From: Kappaphycus alvarezii
Lineage: Eukaryota; Rhodophyta; Florideophyceae; Gigartinales; Solieriaceae
Length of the DNA: 64,000 bases
Reading direction: 5' to 3'
Assembly (NCBI GenBank): GCA_002205965.3
Contig: NADL03000464.1
Coordinates: 806,001-870,000, forward strand
Numbering within the stretch: position 1 is the first letter of the stretch; each line of letters starts with the position of its first letter. Shown piece by piece: positions 30,241-41,807 of the stretch. The notes under the pieces are model-generated. The model saw nothing but the letters and a program-made list of their open reading frames with translations, was not told the origin of the DNA and did not search any database. The translations under genes were made by a program, and so were the position numbers.

Positions 30241-31656
30241 GTCTTACACTTGATTCATCACTCGAAAGTAGGTGCACACCCTGGGGGTCGAGGACTCTAC
30301 AGTTCCTTGAGACAGTCCTATTATTGTCCATCCATGGTAATGTACTGCTAAGCCTTTGCTCGTCCGTGTGTCACGTGTGCGAAGAACAGAGTGAATCTGT
30401 GCAAGAATATGAAAGATTTAAAGCTATTCACTCCCAATAGAACCTTGGAATATGTCTCTATTCACATCCTCGGTGAATTTATTCGAACCAGCCGCGGGAA
30501 CCGCTTTCTCCTGGTTATCACTGATATATATTTGAAGATAGTTCGCACCGTTCCTCTTAAGAATATCACGGCGGGCGCAGTGGCTTCTGCCTTCGTGACC
30601 CATTGGGTATTCGTATACGGCCCGCCGATCCACTTGCTGTCTTACAACGGAAGCCAATTTGTCTCGAATTTCTTCATTAACGTATGCTCCGTCCTTAGAA
30701 TCAAAAACTTGTTCACGACCACGTACCATCCACAGACGAGCGGTTAGGTATAACGGTTCAACCAAACCATCTTTGCCGCTTTACGCCACTATGTGGGGGA
30801 TCATCCGAAGGATTGGTACTTATTCAGCGACGCCATTACCTTCGCGTATAATACGCAGGTACAAAGGATGACTAACATCGCGCCTTTCGAGCTCAAATTC
30901 TCTCGTACGCCTAAGTCCATCGCGTTACAGTCTCAGCCTACGCTTGAAGGTTCTGCGTCGGCGAAGCGGTACCACCTAAGGGGTACATCATGGTTTAAAA
31001 GTCTGATGATTTCTACTTCTAAGCAGTCCATCGACATAGAGCAAGCGCTCTGTAAGCTAAACTACGATTCTCGAGTGCGAAAGCCCTTATATGAGATCCC
31101 AGGTGCTTCCTTCGTCTTCCTAAGTAAGGAGACGAGTTCCACAAAAGTAAAGCAACATAAGTTGTCACCCATGGCCACCGATCCCATCAGTGTTGTGGAG
31201 GTTCGAGACGACTCAGTCGTTATCGAAGATGGAGAAGCGCAGGCAAGAGTGTCTAGAGATCGCATGGAGCTAGCACCGAAGCCCCTTGAATATATTAATC
31301 GCTCGGCTACGCCGAATGACAAGTCACCATAGGAGAGTAAAGGCTCCCTTGAGGGGACAAGCCAGGTAGTGAACGCGGATGCTGCAGAGTCCCCCCGCAG
31401 TGGTCGGAAGAATTACGCCCACAGGGATACCCGAAGGGTGCTCGCTTTCGAAAGGTCTTCTGGGTCCTTCCTACTTGGTCTACCGCCTTTGGAGCTGAGA
31501 AGTAAGGTGTTTTACGAGAAGAATCCCTCTATTCTTCAGAATGGGGACGAGCGCATCTCTCATGATCGGTCCCGCCCCAAAACTAAAGAGGCTTACCGCG
31601 AAGACGACAGGCCAAGCCTAGTCTGTTTCGTAACTTTACCGCCCGAGTCACACTAA
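30241..31656 (+). pseudogene. Gypsy integrase, catalytically dead
   Basis: The HHCC domain (L-I-H-H-S-K-V-G-A-H and C-V-T-C-A-K-N) is near 30252-30400. The core follows: V-S-I-H-I-L-G, L-S-Y-N-G-S-Q-F and Y-H-P-Q-T-S-G. The three catalytic acids are replaced: first Asp by His (30463-30465), second Asp by Tyr (30643-30645), Glu by TAA (30751-30753), with another stop at 30745-30747. The C-terminal part is open from 30793 to 31332 and continues in frame past a TAG to 31656. I see no chromodomain. Confidence 0.85.
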
Positions 31657-33524
31657 TGCTGGTCTACGCAGTTATTTTGTTGTCGCACTAGGTGCTATCA
31701 TTTCCGACACATCCTGCTTTTCGAAGTACTATCTTGCCACGAGGCAGCGGACTGGTGATACAGAGTTCAAGATGGCGTCGTAACGACAAGCTTAGCCTGA
31801 CCCGACAACCAGAAATAGGCACATGATTCCCGTTTTAAACCTGTTGGCAATACCCCAAAGATTATAGGTCGGAAGGTCTCAGGAACGGCGAAGCCCCATG
31901 ATTTATATTCGAGTCCCGTCGCGCGTTTCAAGCTCAGCTTGTCGAAAATGCCTACTGAAATGTTCGCGGGGCGCGATGCAGTCGTAACCAAGGCGCTACC
32001 ACAGTTACCATACAGTACTGCACTGTAGAAGGTATCTGTGTATCGTATGTCAAACGAGGGACAGGCTAAACCTGGCTTACAGGCGGAGTTCTAGTTCCGG
32101 AAATATAACCCTAGGAAAAGCCTGACATGAATGACATGTGTAAACCCGGACCGTACCAGCGGGTCTTTACGTACTGTGCTATGGCAACTTCCGCCGGGCG
32201 CCAAAAAGTCTGGAACCAGGGCATCGCTCATACATATAACAGTCCCTTTTAGGCTGACCTATCAGGTAAAGCCTGCTGATCCTCGAAGACTGGAGCACTG
32301 CTTGCGTAACGCGCTGCGATCTTCAGAAGAAGGACGACACCAGAAGGTCGTCCCAGAACAGAACAACGGACAAAAAAAGGGAATTGCCCACTAAGCGGTG
32401 ACAGGCTAAACCTGATCCGTTTGATATTTGGACCGCCCGAAAAATGCTCATGCAGGTCCACGAAGTTAGTGCAACGGCGCACCGCGTATGTTGTTCGTGT
32501 TTTCTAGGTCGAGGAGCCCTTGGCAGGCCAAGCCTGATCCGCCTGCTACATCGTCTCGCCCGAGCTATGCTCATGCTGGCACTGCAGTAGTACCGCGAGA
32601 ATTCTAGTTCTGGAAGTCTACCGATAGGCTAAGCCGGAGAGGTGAGACGCGACTAGTTACACGCTGCTCACGCTTAGCGGGCTGCATCCTTTAATAGAGA
32701 ATGTTCGCGAGTCTCGATACAAGGGTTCGCACGGCGCTGCTTGTGCAGGAGCTCTTCACGTGGGAACGTGAATTACCAAGAAGGCAGGTCAATAGACAAC
32801 CCTGTCGCGAGACCCTGACTTAATCTCTGCCCAGACAAAGCTTGCTAGCCCTGGAAGAATTAGTGCGCGCTCACGTAACCCGCCGCGATCTTCAGCAGGG
32901 GTATAACTACTTCCATCCGACCCCCTCTTCTGTGCTACAGGGTACTCAAGTATTTTTGGCCACCTGTTTGAACAGGGTGGCAATTGAATTACCCTTCGAA
33001 CACGCAAATTATAGTTTGGGAAAGACCTTCCCTGCCTAAGACACCCCTCCTCCGCCACTGGCCACTCCGGGAAAAGGCATCAGTAGAATACGTCTGACCG
33101 CCCATCACTCAAGACGTCCGATAACGACTCGGCAGGCTAACTTTGGCCGTACTGTATGAATTCGGGCTACAGTAGCCAGCTTCGTAAAAGCTACATGGAC
33201 TGGGTCTAGATCAAATAACGGAGGGATCCTAAAAGGCATCCTCCGGCCGCGCTTAGCGCTAATGTCGATATTACTACACTCACCATTGCACATTGCGTTT
33301 ACTCAACCTCTGACATTCTACTCCCACACCTGTTCTAAAGCCAACTTCCTCATATTTCCACTTCAGTCCATTACTTCCTTACTCAGCCTTGCCCCCGCCA
33401 GCTCCCAGCCCCTTTACTCTTCTCATCAACATTTAACTCCCTTAAATGCACGACCTCTTTCCGCTCAACCCCTCTTCGTCTTAGACGAGTGGAACTAGGA
33501 AATACCTCCACCTTCGCACGGCGC
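31657..33524. repeat. Degenerate tandem repeats after gypsy pol
   Basis: A unit opening with aggctaa(a/g)cctg recurs at irregular spacing: about 32062, 32401, 32522, 32623 and more weakly 31790, 32252 and 33131. The units at 32401 and 32522 align for at least 60 bp (cctgatccg ... cgcccga ... atgctcatgc). The unit end at 32090 matches that at 32600 (ttctagttc(c/t)gga). No open frame of significance is present. A non-coding packaging or regulatory region is a guess. Confidence 0.55.
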
Positions 33525-34304
33525 TCAGCGCGTGCGGTGGCCACGAATCGAGCAGCTAACACGAAAAATGTGAGACACATCCCGCGCATCGTCAATGGCA
33601 ACGAAAAAGCCGTAGGACCGATTATTTCGGGGACCACATGGTAAATAAGGCACCAATCTCCTGTAGAGAGGGTCAGCCGCATGTTCGGAGCAGTTGGAAA
33701 TGCCACGTACTGCAACGGCGACGGGTTCCCCATCTAAAAGCTGTTGGCGAGTTTCCCTCAGCATCCCCCGGACTTGGTCAAACATGGCAGGTACTGCAGA
33801 CCCCCCACTCTCTTCAGGAGGAACAAATAGGGCAGAAAAGAATTTCCCAATGATCCCGACCGAATTGGCGGTGAAACCAACTGGATCAGCCCTCTACCCC
33901 GCAGCTGCTTCAGCAGGTGACGCAGTTGCTTCGTTCGTCTCCCAAGGAGTCCCGCTATCGGCTTGAACCTCCGTATCGGAGTCGGTTTCAGCCGACGCTG
34001 GCAAAATCCCGCAGGGAGTGGCCTCCTGTACAGTCTCCTGGACCTCGAGCTCAGTCATTTCCAGTTTCAATCGTTTTGCAGGGGGCTCCTCCTCGTCTGA
34101 GACCATGTCTATAACTTCAGACGTTTAGGCTTGGCCTGATGGCGAGTGGTTGGCAAAAGATCTCTCCGCCCTTGAACGCGACTCTGGGCGAGGGAAGGGA
34201 TCCACAAGCTCCTGCAAAGCCGGCGACAGAGTGAAATTTTGACTTTCGGCAGGCGCTGCAGTTGGGGTTTCCGTTTCTGGCCTGGTCATCTCCGGCGTGA
34301 CCGG
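33525..34304 (-). pseudogene. Antisense reading frame inside the gypsy element, product unknown
   Basis: On the strand opposite to gag-pol a single frame is open over 260 codons, apart from two stops (34125-34127 and 33894-33896). Upstream it ends at a TGA at 34305-34307, beyond which the same frame still looks coding. The product is Pro/Glu/Ser/Thr-rich, with an acidic patch and a basic cluster (P-P-A-K-R-L-K-L) that could be a nuclear signal. A more structured C-terminal part follows (F-F-S-A-L-F-V-P-P-E-E-S and M-F-D-Q-V-R-G-M-L-R-E-T). I recognise no family. Antisense ORFs before the 3' LTR are known in some plant LTR elements; a captured host gene is the alternative. Confidence 0.45.
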
Positions 34305-34307
34305 TCA

Positions 34308-35825
34308 AGAAGTTCCCGCCTCCACAGTCCCCATGGGAGTTGTGGATTGACCTGTGCCCGAGGCGCTGGTTTGTGCGCAGGATCCTGGTTGATCCGAAAT
34401 CCGGATAATCCGTCTTGGGCAAACGTCTTTGGCGGAAAGTAGTCTCCCCCTTTTCCTTTACTTCCTCCGCGAGATGGGATCACCCCGCTTGCTCCTGTGG
34501 CACGATCTGCCCTCCGACGACGGGCCTCGGTTTCGTCCAAGACGCTGCCTTCCCAGGGGTCTTACCGTTCAAAATCCCCTGCATTCGCATCGCGGCCTTG
34601 ACAGTTGGGATAGCGATCGAAGCAAGGCCTCAGGTGGTTTCGGCATGACACCCCGCCCAGTGGGTCGTATCTATCTCGTGCGCAACGCGTTCCCAATTCG
34701 CATAGCCGTCATCCTCAAGGACCCGGCGAAGCACGTCTTTTCCCAACGACGCCAGCGCTTGACGCATGCGAACTGGTATCCACCATACGCGGTACGTATC
34801 TTACGCGTCCCATACCTGGTATTCCGCAACGAAAATCGACCAACTGGTACAGTAGAAGACCCACCATGCCGACGCAGGTTGGTCTATGAGGCGCGAACAC
34901 ACATACGCGAAGGTGAGGGCCATCTCTGCTCATACGCCCCAATGCACCTCCCGATCGTTGCACCAACGCGGAACCGAGACATAACGACCGGATATTTCTC
35001 CTGAGGAGTTCCACATTTCAGCCTCAGGCTGGTGCCAAACCACAAAGTATCCCGTCTCCGATCTCATGGGACGCTCATAGCGTACACAATCGCTCCAAAA
35101 ACTCAACGCTGCCTTCTTGGCCTGGCGTTAGTCGGAGCGGAGGCGATGAGAGGTCTACTAGACGTCGGAAATGTGAACATCAGCAGTCACCCCATGGGAC
35201 GACCAAGTCGACCAGAGTCGTAACCAAATCTTGGGCTCGCATCAGCGCGTGAGCATATTCGGCCTCTCTTGAGGAGCACGAACAACATAAGTCGATACGC
35301 TAGGGTAACCTGCTCAGCGCCACACCGCATGAAAGAAGACCGATCTTCTCGTCGACGTACAAGACCTGATCGCTTCTGCGACAACGACGCGACCGGCGCG
35401 GCTCCCAGCGACCCCTTCGCCACACTCGATGGTAAGTTTTTATATCCTCCTCTCAGATGGCCATGCGATGGCGCCACTCGAATGAGCGCAGAGCGCTAAC
35501 AAGAATTCTTCCAGGTACTACCTGCTGGTCGCCGTCTTTATATCGGTAATAGTCGATGACGGATTCATCTCCGACGTTATTCCAGTCGTACCCCGGACAC
35601 TTTCCAACGACGCGCGGATGGTCCCTAGTGCCTAGCCTGGAAAGGGAGTGGTTGGATGGAAAGTGGGGAGGCATTTGTGGAATGCGATTGCCGATGCGCC
35701 GCGGCGATCCAAACGACGAAGACACATTACCCTCACCAAAGGTGCCGGGGAAAAAAAACGATGAGAAGTTAAATGCGGAACTCAATTGCAACGGCCGATG
35801 GCCAAGACCGGACGCCGAAGTAAGG
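34308..35825. other. Unassigned sequence before the gypsy 3' LTR
   Basis: Short frames exist on both strands (for example minus 35453-35791 and plus 34429-35004) but none continues for long and none has a known motif. The minus-strand frames upstream of the antisense ORF may be its broken N-terminal part. A purine-rich stretch near 35750-35770 and the sequence gaagtaagg directly before the LTR are candidates for the polypurine tract. Confidence 0.4.
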
Positions 35826-36709
35826 TGACTCGATATTTGTTATGGGCCACGGCAGACCATTGGGCCAAGTGTCATTTTATTTACCCACAAATGTGGATCT
35901 AATTTCAGCCCACTAGGGACCTGAAAATTACTCTATTTAGGTTTACCACTTGTAGTTGTAGAGTAGACTAACTATTATTTATTATTTAACTGAGTCGCAG
36001 ACTCTCTACGTAAAAGGCACCCCGATGCCGGAGCTGGACTTAGTTCCCAACTCTCGTTCCTTCGAGACAACCTCGTTCACAGCGGCTTTGTCCATTACTG
36101 TTTCCATTCCGCCCCGGTTTCCTGTTGCCTCTTTACACTTTTTACCCTTTTTAATTTTTATCCTTCGGGATCCTTTTATTTTTCTAACCAGGGGTTATAT
36201 CCTTTTGGTTCATTTGTTTTCTTGGTCGAAGTGTTCGTAACGCCTTTGGTGCTTACGTGATTCAGCGCCTATATATAAGCGGAATCACCTGCCAGTGTGT
36301 CGACAGAGACCACCACCCGCTTCTCTTTAAGAGAATCGCGACTACGTCGCCCCTTAACTTACGTAATGTATACACCTTTGGTGTCCGTCCCTAAGTTATT
36401 GATCTACGGATCACACCCCAAGAGCCTTTGGACTCGGTCCGGCCTTACAACCCGGAAGCAGGAATGACCTCCAGCCGACCGACGACTCCCCCGCTCTACC
36501 AACCCTACCTTGCTCCTGTCCAAGACGCCGCATAAGTTTACTTCCATCGTCCAAGACGAATGCAAACCGAGCTATAGTGTCGCAGGATACTTAGAGAGAA
36601 AGCAGATCCCGAACGCCTGGTATGTTCTTTGTGTGTTGCTGGCTGGCCCGTTGCCTGAGGCATTTTGGCTCGAAGGTTTCGTGACTTGCGTTTCACGCAT
36701 TACACTACA
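35826..36709 (+). repeat. 3' LTR of the gypsy element
   Basis: 884 bp, same ends as the 5' LTR with numerous differences, the largest around 36535-36600. The TATA-like ctatatataag is retained near 36270. Confidence 0.8.
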
Positions 36710-37135
36710 GGTTCGGGTTCGTAGTTGGCATGAAAACGGGCTTTTATCGATGCCGCAGCACTTTTGATCATGATTAGAAAAGGGAAGAGGTTAGATTTGT
36801 CCAATTTAGCGAACTTTGGTATTTTCTTCGATTTCATGTAAAGGGTTACGACTGGGTGGTAAGATGGTTAACTGCCTTTCGCAGCAATCTCAATGAGGTA
36901 GAGTGGTTCGAGCGTGGGCTGCCCGGTTGGCGGCTCGAATTGCTCTGGCGTAGCGTGGTTAGCCGGGTTGAAGCTGATCTAGAGTGGATTTGAAAGCCTG
37001 TGTCGGGGGGATAGTGGGTCTTCAGACCGTGGGAGGGATACTTAACAAGTGACGGCATCGATGCCCATAAAGTGCGGGATAAATATTGCTTTCTCTCTCT
37101 TTCTCTTAGTGCTGCGGTGTTTCTGGAGGCTTTTG
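36710..37135. other. Spacer between the gypsy and pogo elements
   Basis: I see no gene. It contains a pyrimidine-rich stretch (ctttctctctctttctct, about 37089) just before the pogo inverted repeat. Confidence 0.5.
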
Positions 37136-39563
37136 CCCTTCCCCAACAGTTCAATTTGGGACAAAATGTTAATTTAGGACAGTTTCGCGCCAAAAAAAAG
37201 AAGCGAAATACTTCTATTGCTGAACAGAACATGACCATTCTTTTCTTTCTCTGCTCTTCCTATCCAATGGGACGGTTTTGGAGCTCAAATAGCTCAAAGA
37301 AAAGCCAGGGGTCCCAAAATGCCCGAATCAATGCGATATCAGACGAGAAAACAAAAACTCAGAACTAAGAAGTGCGACTAACGCAGCAAAGGTCGAAGCA
37401 AGGCTGTCAAACTAATCAATAAAAAGCGCTTTCCCGTTCGCCACATCTCGAATATGACAGGAGTCCCGAAAACCACAATCGTTACTTTGAAGAAACTCCT
37501 GTGATCAAGAGACTAGGCTGCCTTAGACCACATGTCAGGTAAAACATCCCACGCTGGTCGAAACATAGTACTAACCAAAGATGAAGAAAAGTTGATCGTA
37601 AGCAGGCTAAAGGAGGCAGCGTCAAGAGTTTTCGCAATTAGTGTGGATGGCGTGAAAGATATGATGTCACGTATTGCTGCAGATGGGAGCGTTGGGTGGA
37701 GAAATGGGGTTCCGTCCGATGATGCAGAGAAGGCCTTTCGTTCTAGGAACAGAGATATTACCTACAGAAAAACGGAGAGCAAAGAGCAAGCGGAACTGCG
37801 ATCTGAGAACTTTGCACACGTCAACAGATTCTTCGAGATATTGAAAAATCTTTCGGACAAGCATGAAGGACTCTTACGCAATCCTCTTCGTATCATTAAT
37901 ATAGATGAAACGAACGTTGACGCCGCATATGGAAAACGACGCAAAACTTTCACTGCAGCAGACTCCCACCATGGCGGATTCGTGGGATAGACGACGTGTT
38001 ACGGTAATAGCCAACTCATAACTGCTCTCGTGATTGCAACTGCCTCAGGACTTATTGCTCCTCCTTTATTTATCATAGAAGCTAGGCGCATGAACGAGCG
38101 CTGGTGGTCCCCAATAACAGGGTCTTTGGGCGATGAGGTTTCAAGGATTTGTGCCCAGTACACGAAGCCAAACTGGCTTCCTATCGTAACCATTATTAAG
38201 TGTTCAGCTCATCAAATGGCTCGATGGAGAAGACAATTTTGGTTGCAGCAGTGAAACATATGAACAACTTTGTCCGCCGGTTCGTGCCAAACGAAACATA
38301 CCTTTTGTGCTTGGATGGGCATTCCTCACGAAAGGGTATTGAATGGATGGAAGAGTTCATCAGCAATGGATGTGAAGCTGTGATACAGCGTGCTAACACG
38401 CCCAACTTTTTTCATCCATGTGACCAGACGGTCAACCAACAATTCAAGCAAGGAATGCTGGAGCTTCGTGATGCTTTTCGTCGTTTAGGAACTCTTGACA
38501 CACGCCAGGTTAAATTCAATCTTGCATGCGCCATGCATGCCTACGAAACCATTACTTCAGCCCACATTACAAACGCTTCCAAAGTGACTGGTGTGTTTCT
38601 TTTTCAGGCGGACATTGCCGAAAGATTCAAGAGATCGCAACATGGTTGTACGGATAGGGCAGGGGAGGAGAGGAAAAACTAAATGCTGCGGTGCCTGCTT
38701 AGCGAACAGATTCGGCACGTCAGCGACGTAGCGATATTGACACTTTGAAGGAAGTAAGAAAGATTGTCAACGGCACTCTTGCTCCCTCGCAAACGATACA
38801 GCAGCTCAGCATCCTCCTCAAGAACTCAGACACCGTTAACTCGATCATAATGGGCGTTAAACTATATACGTCTGCCGCTATAGCCCGAAGCGCGAACCGG
38901 AAGGTGTAAAAAACGTTTGATGCAGAGCACCTTCGGAATGTGTAACCATAGGTGAAGTGTTAGAACAGCGTCGTCGCAAAGAGGCTGAAGAAGTTGAAGC
39001 TGAGCGAGGCAAAGAACGCGCACGCGAAGCTAAGCAGAGGGCTGTGGAACTAGATCGAGTAGTAAGAGAGAGACGTCAGAAAGGGCTGTCAGTTACGAAG
39101 AGGGGACGAAGGAGGAATTGACGGGGTGGCTCAAAGCGTCTCCCTCCACTGCGGACACTTCAGTTTGCAGCTTTGGTTGTTGTGGAACTGATAATAGAGG
39201 CAGAAGGAAGAGGGAGGAACCGTGATGGCGTCCCAAGTTAACCTTTTTTTGGAGAGCTTGAGCTTCTGGAGTGACCCTCACTAAAATGAAAAGAATAAGA
39301 GTGGAAGCACTCTGTTAAGATTTGTTTGAGTGCAATCTGGACCGCCGTCGTGTGCCGAGAACGCTAGTGAAACGTAATCGGAGTATAGACCGTTCTAGGT
39401 AATTTTATAGTGGGGGAATTTGGGGTGTTTTTAATGCATGAAAAATATGGTCAGCTGTTCCCTAAGGGATGTCGTGATGGTAAAGGCTTACAATGTAAAG
39501 AGTTGGCGGGAAGTTGTATTTAAATCTTTGCTAGGTGTCCCAAATTGAGCCGTTGGGGAAGGG
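37136..39563 (+). mobile_element. Pogo-type DNA transposon with 27-bp terminal inverted repeats
   Basis: The left repeat (37136-37162) and right repeat (39537-39563) begin CCCTTCCCCAAC and end TCAATTTGGGAC, with 25 of 27 positions identical. The right end is followed by TA, but the left end is preceded by tg, so the expected TA duplication is not intact. A decayed DDE_1 transposase lies inside. Length 2.4 kb. Confidence 0.75.
37532..39121 (+). pseudogene. Pogo-type DDE_1 transposase, frameshifted
   Basis: The first frame (37532-37990) carries an N-terminal DNA-binding region and the first catalytic Asp in I-I-N-I-D-E-T-N-V. The next (38030-38254) continues the core (L-F-I-I-E-A-R-R-M). The third (open at 38200-38682) has C-L-D-G-H-S-S-R-K-G with the second Asp and H-P-C-D-Q-T-V-N-Q with the third. 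A Lys/Arg/Glu-rich tail (about 38930-39121) ends the protein. At least two frameshifts and several stops separate the parts. It belongs to the same broad family as the relic at 424-2385 but is clearly a different subfamily. Confidence 0.8.
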
Positions 39564-40331
39564 TACACTGTACTGTTTCGTGGTTAGGACAGATTTTCTT
39601 AGTTGATTCGTCGTTGTGGAGGGGTCTGCTTGCAGCAGCGTCAGTTTTGCAGGCTCTTACACTGTAAATTCCAATGAAGTGCCCAACGCGTAGCATCCTT
39701 GAGCAAAGCAAAGTACAGTAATATACTGTACACTGTACAATATTTTGCTGTACAGTACTGTACTTTTCAAAGAAAAAAGTTGGAACGCAGGATTTGTAGA
39801 GAACGTATAATTCATGGCATAAATGAAATATTTTAAAATACTAAAGTGAAGTAAATGAAAATATTTTAATATATCAAAATAATGCGTCAAATTTTACGGT
39901 GAAGACGCCGCGAGTACTAAAGGTGGCATCTTTTTTTTTAGTACATAGTCAGGACGGAAAGCCCAATTTCAAGCGATTGTCTGGTCCGTGTCGAGCGGGA
40001 CACGGTTCGATAGCATTCCATCTGCACGAAAAAAGCTGGTTTACTTGCCCCTTGCATCACCACGTCACTCGCTGTCCTGCGCGTCCCATCCACCACTTTC
40101 GAGAGTGCAACTCTTGTCACCTTCACATCGTTCGCTATCATTTTTTCCTCTGCCCCCGCCACTGGTTACTACTCCGCCAAAGTACACTTGCGTACCCACT
40201 ACCTCGATATACACCGCTTTGCCTTTCGTCTGTACCCCCTTACCCAATTCATCCCCACTAATCAACGATTTCCCCACCCATTGTGTTCCCCGTGAACTAT
40301 CCTGCGCGCATCCTATTCCTCCCATCCTCCG
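39564..40331. other. Upstream region of the heat-shock factor gene
   Basis: Contains a strong pentamer cluster at 39711-39768, including the perfect palindrome GTACAGTACTGTAC, then an AT-rich stretch to 39895 and a C-rich leader before the ATG. Heat-shock elements (inverted nGAAn triplets) were not seen clearly. No gene is supported. Confidence 0.5.
39711..39768. repeat. TACTG/CAGTA pentamer cluster
   Basis: At least six copies in both orientations, giving GTAC-centred palindromes, 0.56 kb upstream of the HSF start codon. Confidence 0.7.
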
Positions 40332-41807
40332 ATGATCACCTCGTCGGGCCAAACCCAAACTCCTCCATTTCTCAACAAGCTGTACCAGCTGGTAAGCGAT
40401 CCCAACACCAATGAACTCGTATCCTGGGCAGATGAAAAAGGCTTGTCATTCACTGTACACAAGCCGAGCGAGTTTGGTCGCGATATTCTGCCAAAGTACT
40501 TCAAGCATAACAACTTTTCAAGCTTTGTCCGCCAGCTGAACCAGTACGGCTTTCACAAGCAGAATCCAGACAAATGGATGTTTGGCCATGAAAACTTTCG
40601 CCGAGACCAACCCGAGTTACTTCGAAACATTACCAGGCGTCGCCCAAAGCCCCAACCGAATCCCGCTGATTCCGTTGCCCACGCAAGCACACTCGCCCCC
40701 AAAGCGGTCGTCGAATTGGGTAACTACGGAATCGAAGGGGAAGTCAAGTCACTTAAGAGAGACAAGGATCTCCTCATCAAGGAGCTTGTTGTCACTCGTC
40801 AAGCAGAGGAAAAGCTCAGGAACAAGTGCGATAATCTCGAATCACGTCTGGATGTCGTGGAGAAGTCGTCTTTGCGAATGCAGGCTTTTATCATGCATTA
40901 CTTCTCCCACGTCCTTCAGCCCTATTCCGACGCCATGGCCTCACGAAAGCGCAAGCGTCTCACCTCAAGTTCCGGCTCAGATATGATCGACGTAATCGAC
41001 AATACCATCCCCATCTCCCGCACCAATCAAGTTCAGCCGATTGCTCATCCCGCACCCCCTGACGCTTCCCTCGATGCTCTACGCGTCATGATGCAACAGA
41101 TGCAAATGAATATATCAAGACAACCATCTGCAAACCGCGTCACCAACTCCTCATCCCCCACCCAATCTCCTGCTCTCGTTGAGCCGCCCTCCGCCATGGT
41201 GGAACGCTCTCCCACTCCACCGTCTGCACCTATTGCTTTTGCCCCGGCAACTGTGCAAGAGCTGCCGACGGAAGATTTCCCTTCCGCGGGTCCATCACAA
41301 GGAAAAGAAGTTCGCGCTAAGCCACAGCTCCAATTGAAGCAAATCGCCTCTCCAACCCTCTCACGGCCACCCGTCGGATCGACGTCGTTTGAAACGACAA
41401 ATGGCGATTTGCCCACTGCTGCACAAAGCCGCCCTTCAAATGGCCCGAGCGGTATTCCCTATGAAGTGTTTGGACTTCTTGAGGATATTCCTTCTACTCC
41501 AGAGTCAAGTTTCACCATGGATGCCATTGAATCTGCATTGACGGATACGAATTCGAAATCCAATGGCACACATTTGGATACCCCTGACTATGATGGTAAG
41601 GATTTTGAAGGAACGAATGGTCAAGCTGCTCCTGTGGACACATGCGAGCAGAGTGAGAAGGCTATTGAAGATTTTCTCGACCTAGATGGAGATGAGACTC
41701 CGCTACCACCCCCTCTGACACATTTGCCGGAGGGTACTGATGTCCATGCCTTAGCGATGCGGATTGAAGGAATGATTGATCCAGAGAAACAAGGGCAGGA
41801 CTCCTAG
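40332..41807 (+). CDS. HSF: Heat-shock transcription factor
   Basis: A nuclear DNA-binding activator of heat-shock genes. The 491-residue protein starts with the complete HSF winged-helix domain at about residues 11-100: P-P-F-L-N-K-L-Y, V-S-W, F-K-H-N-N-F-S-S-F-V-R-Q-L-N-Q-Y-G-F and W-M-F-G-H-E-N-F. A heptad-repeat oligomerisation region at about 135-185 follows (L-K-R-D-K-D-L-L-I-K-E-L ... L-E-S-R-L), then a basic nuclear signal (R-K-R-K-R). A long Ser/Pro/Thr-rich region comes next, ending in an acidic, hydrophobic C-terminus suited to activation (F-L-D-L-D-G-D-E-T-P). The ATG at 40332 begins just before the domain, as usual for HSFs. No introns. Single HSF-type genes of this architecture are common in algae. 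Confidence 0.95.
   Translation: MITSSGQTQTPPFLNKLYQLVSDPNTNELVSWADEKGLSFTVHKPSEFGRDILPKYFKHNNFSSFVRQLNQYGFHKQNPDKWMFGHENFRRDQPELLRNITRRRPKPQPNPADSVAHASTLAPKAVVELGNYGIEGEVKSLKRDKDLLIKELVVTRQAEEKLRNKCDNLESRLDVVEKSSLRMQAFIMHYFSHVLQPYSDAMASRKRKRLTSSSGSDMIDVIDNTIPISRTNQVQPIAHPAPPDASLDALRVMMQQMQMNISRQPSANRVTNSSSPTQSPALVEPPSAMVERSPTPPSAPIAFAPATVQELPTEDFPSAGPSQGKEVRAKPQLQLKQIASPTLSRPPVGSTSFETTNGDLPTAAQSRPSNGPSGIPYEVFGLLEDIPSTPESSFTMDAIESALTDTNSKSNGTHLDTPDYDGKDFEGTNGQAAPVDTCEQSEKAIEDFLDLDGDETPLPPPLTHLPEGTDVHALAMRIEGMIDPEKQGQDS

Larger units (their letters stand above)
23996..36709 (+). mobile_element. Old Ty3/gypsy LTR retrotransposon, degenerate
   Basis: LTRs of about 872 bp (23996-24867) and 884 bp (35826-36709) begin TGACTCGATATTTG and end CTACA. 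They differ by many substitutions and small indels, so the insertion is far older than the copia one. Order: gag with coiled coil, zinc knuckle, protease, RT, RNase H, integrase, all on the plus strand and all broken. A 4.2-kb region with degenerate tandem repeats and an antisense frame follows before the 3' LTR. I could not find a matching target duplication: taagg precedes the 5' LTR, ggttc follows the 3' LTR, and taagg also precedes the 3' LTR. Confidence 0.85.
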
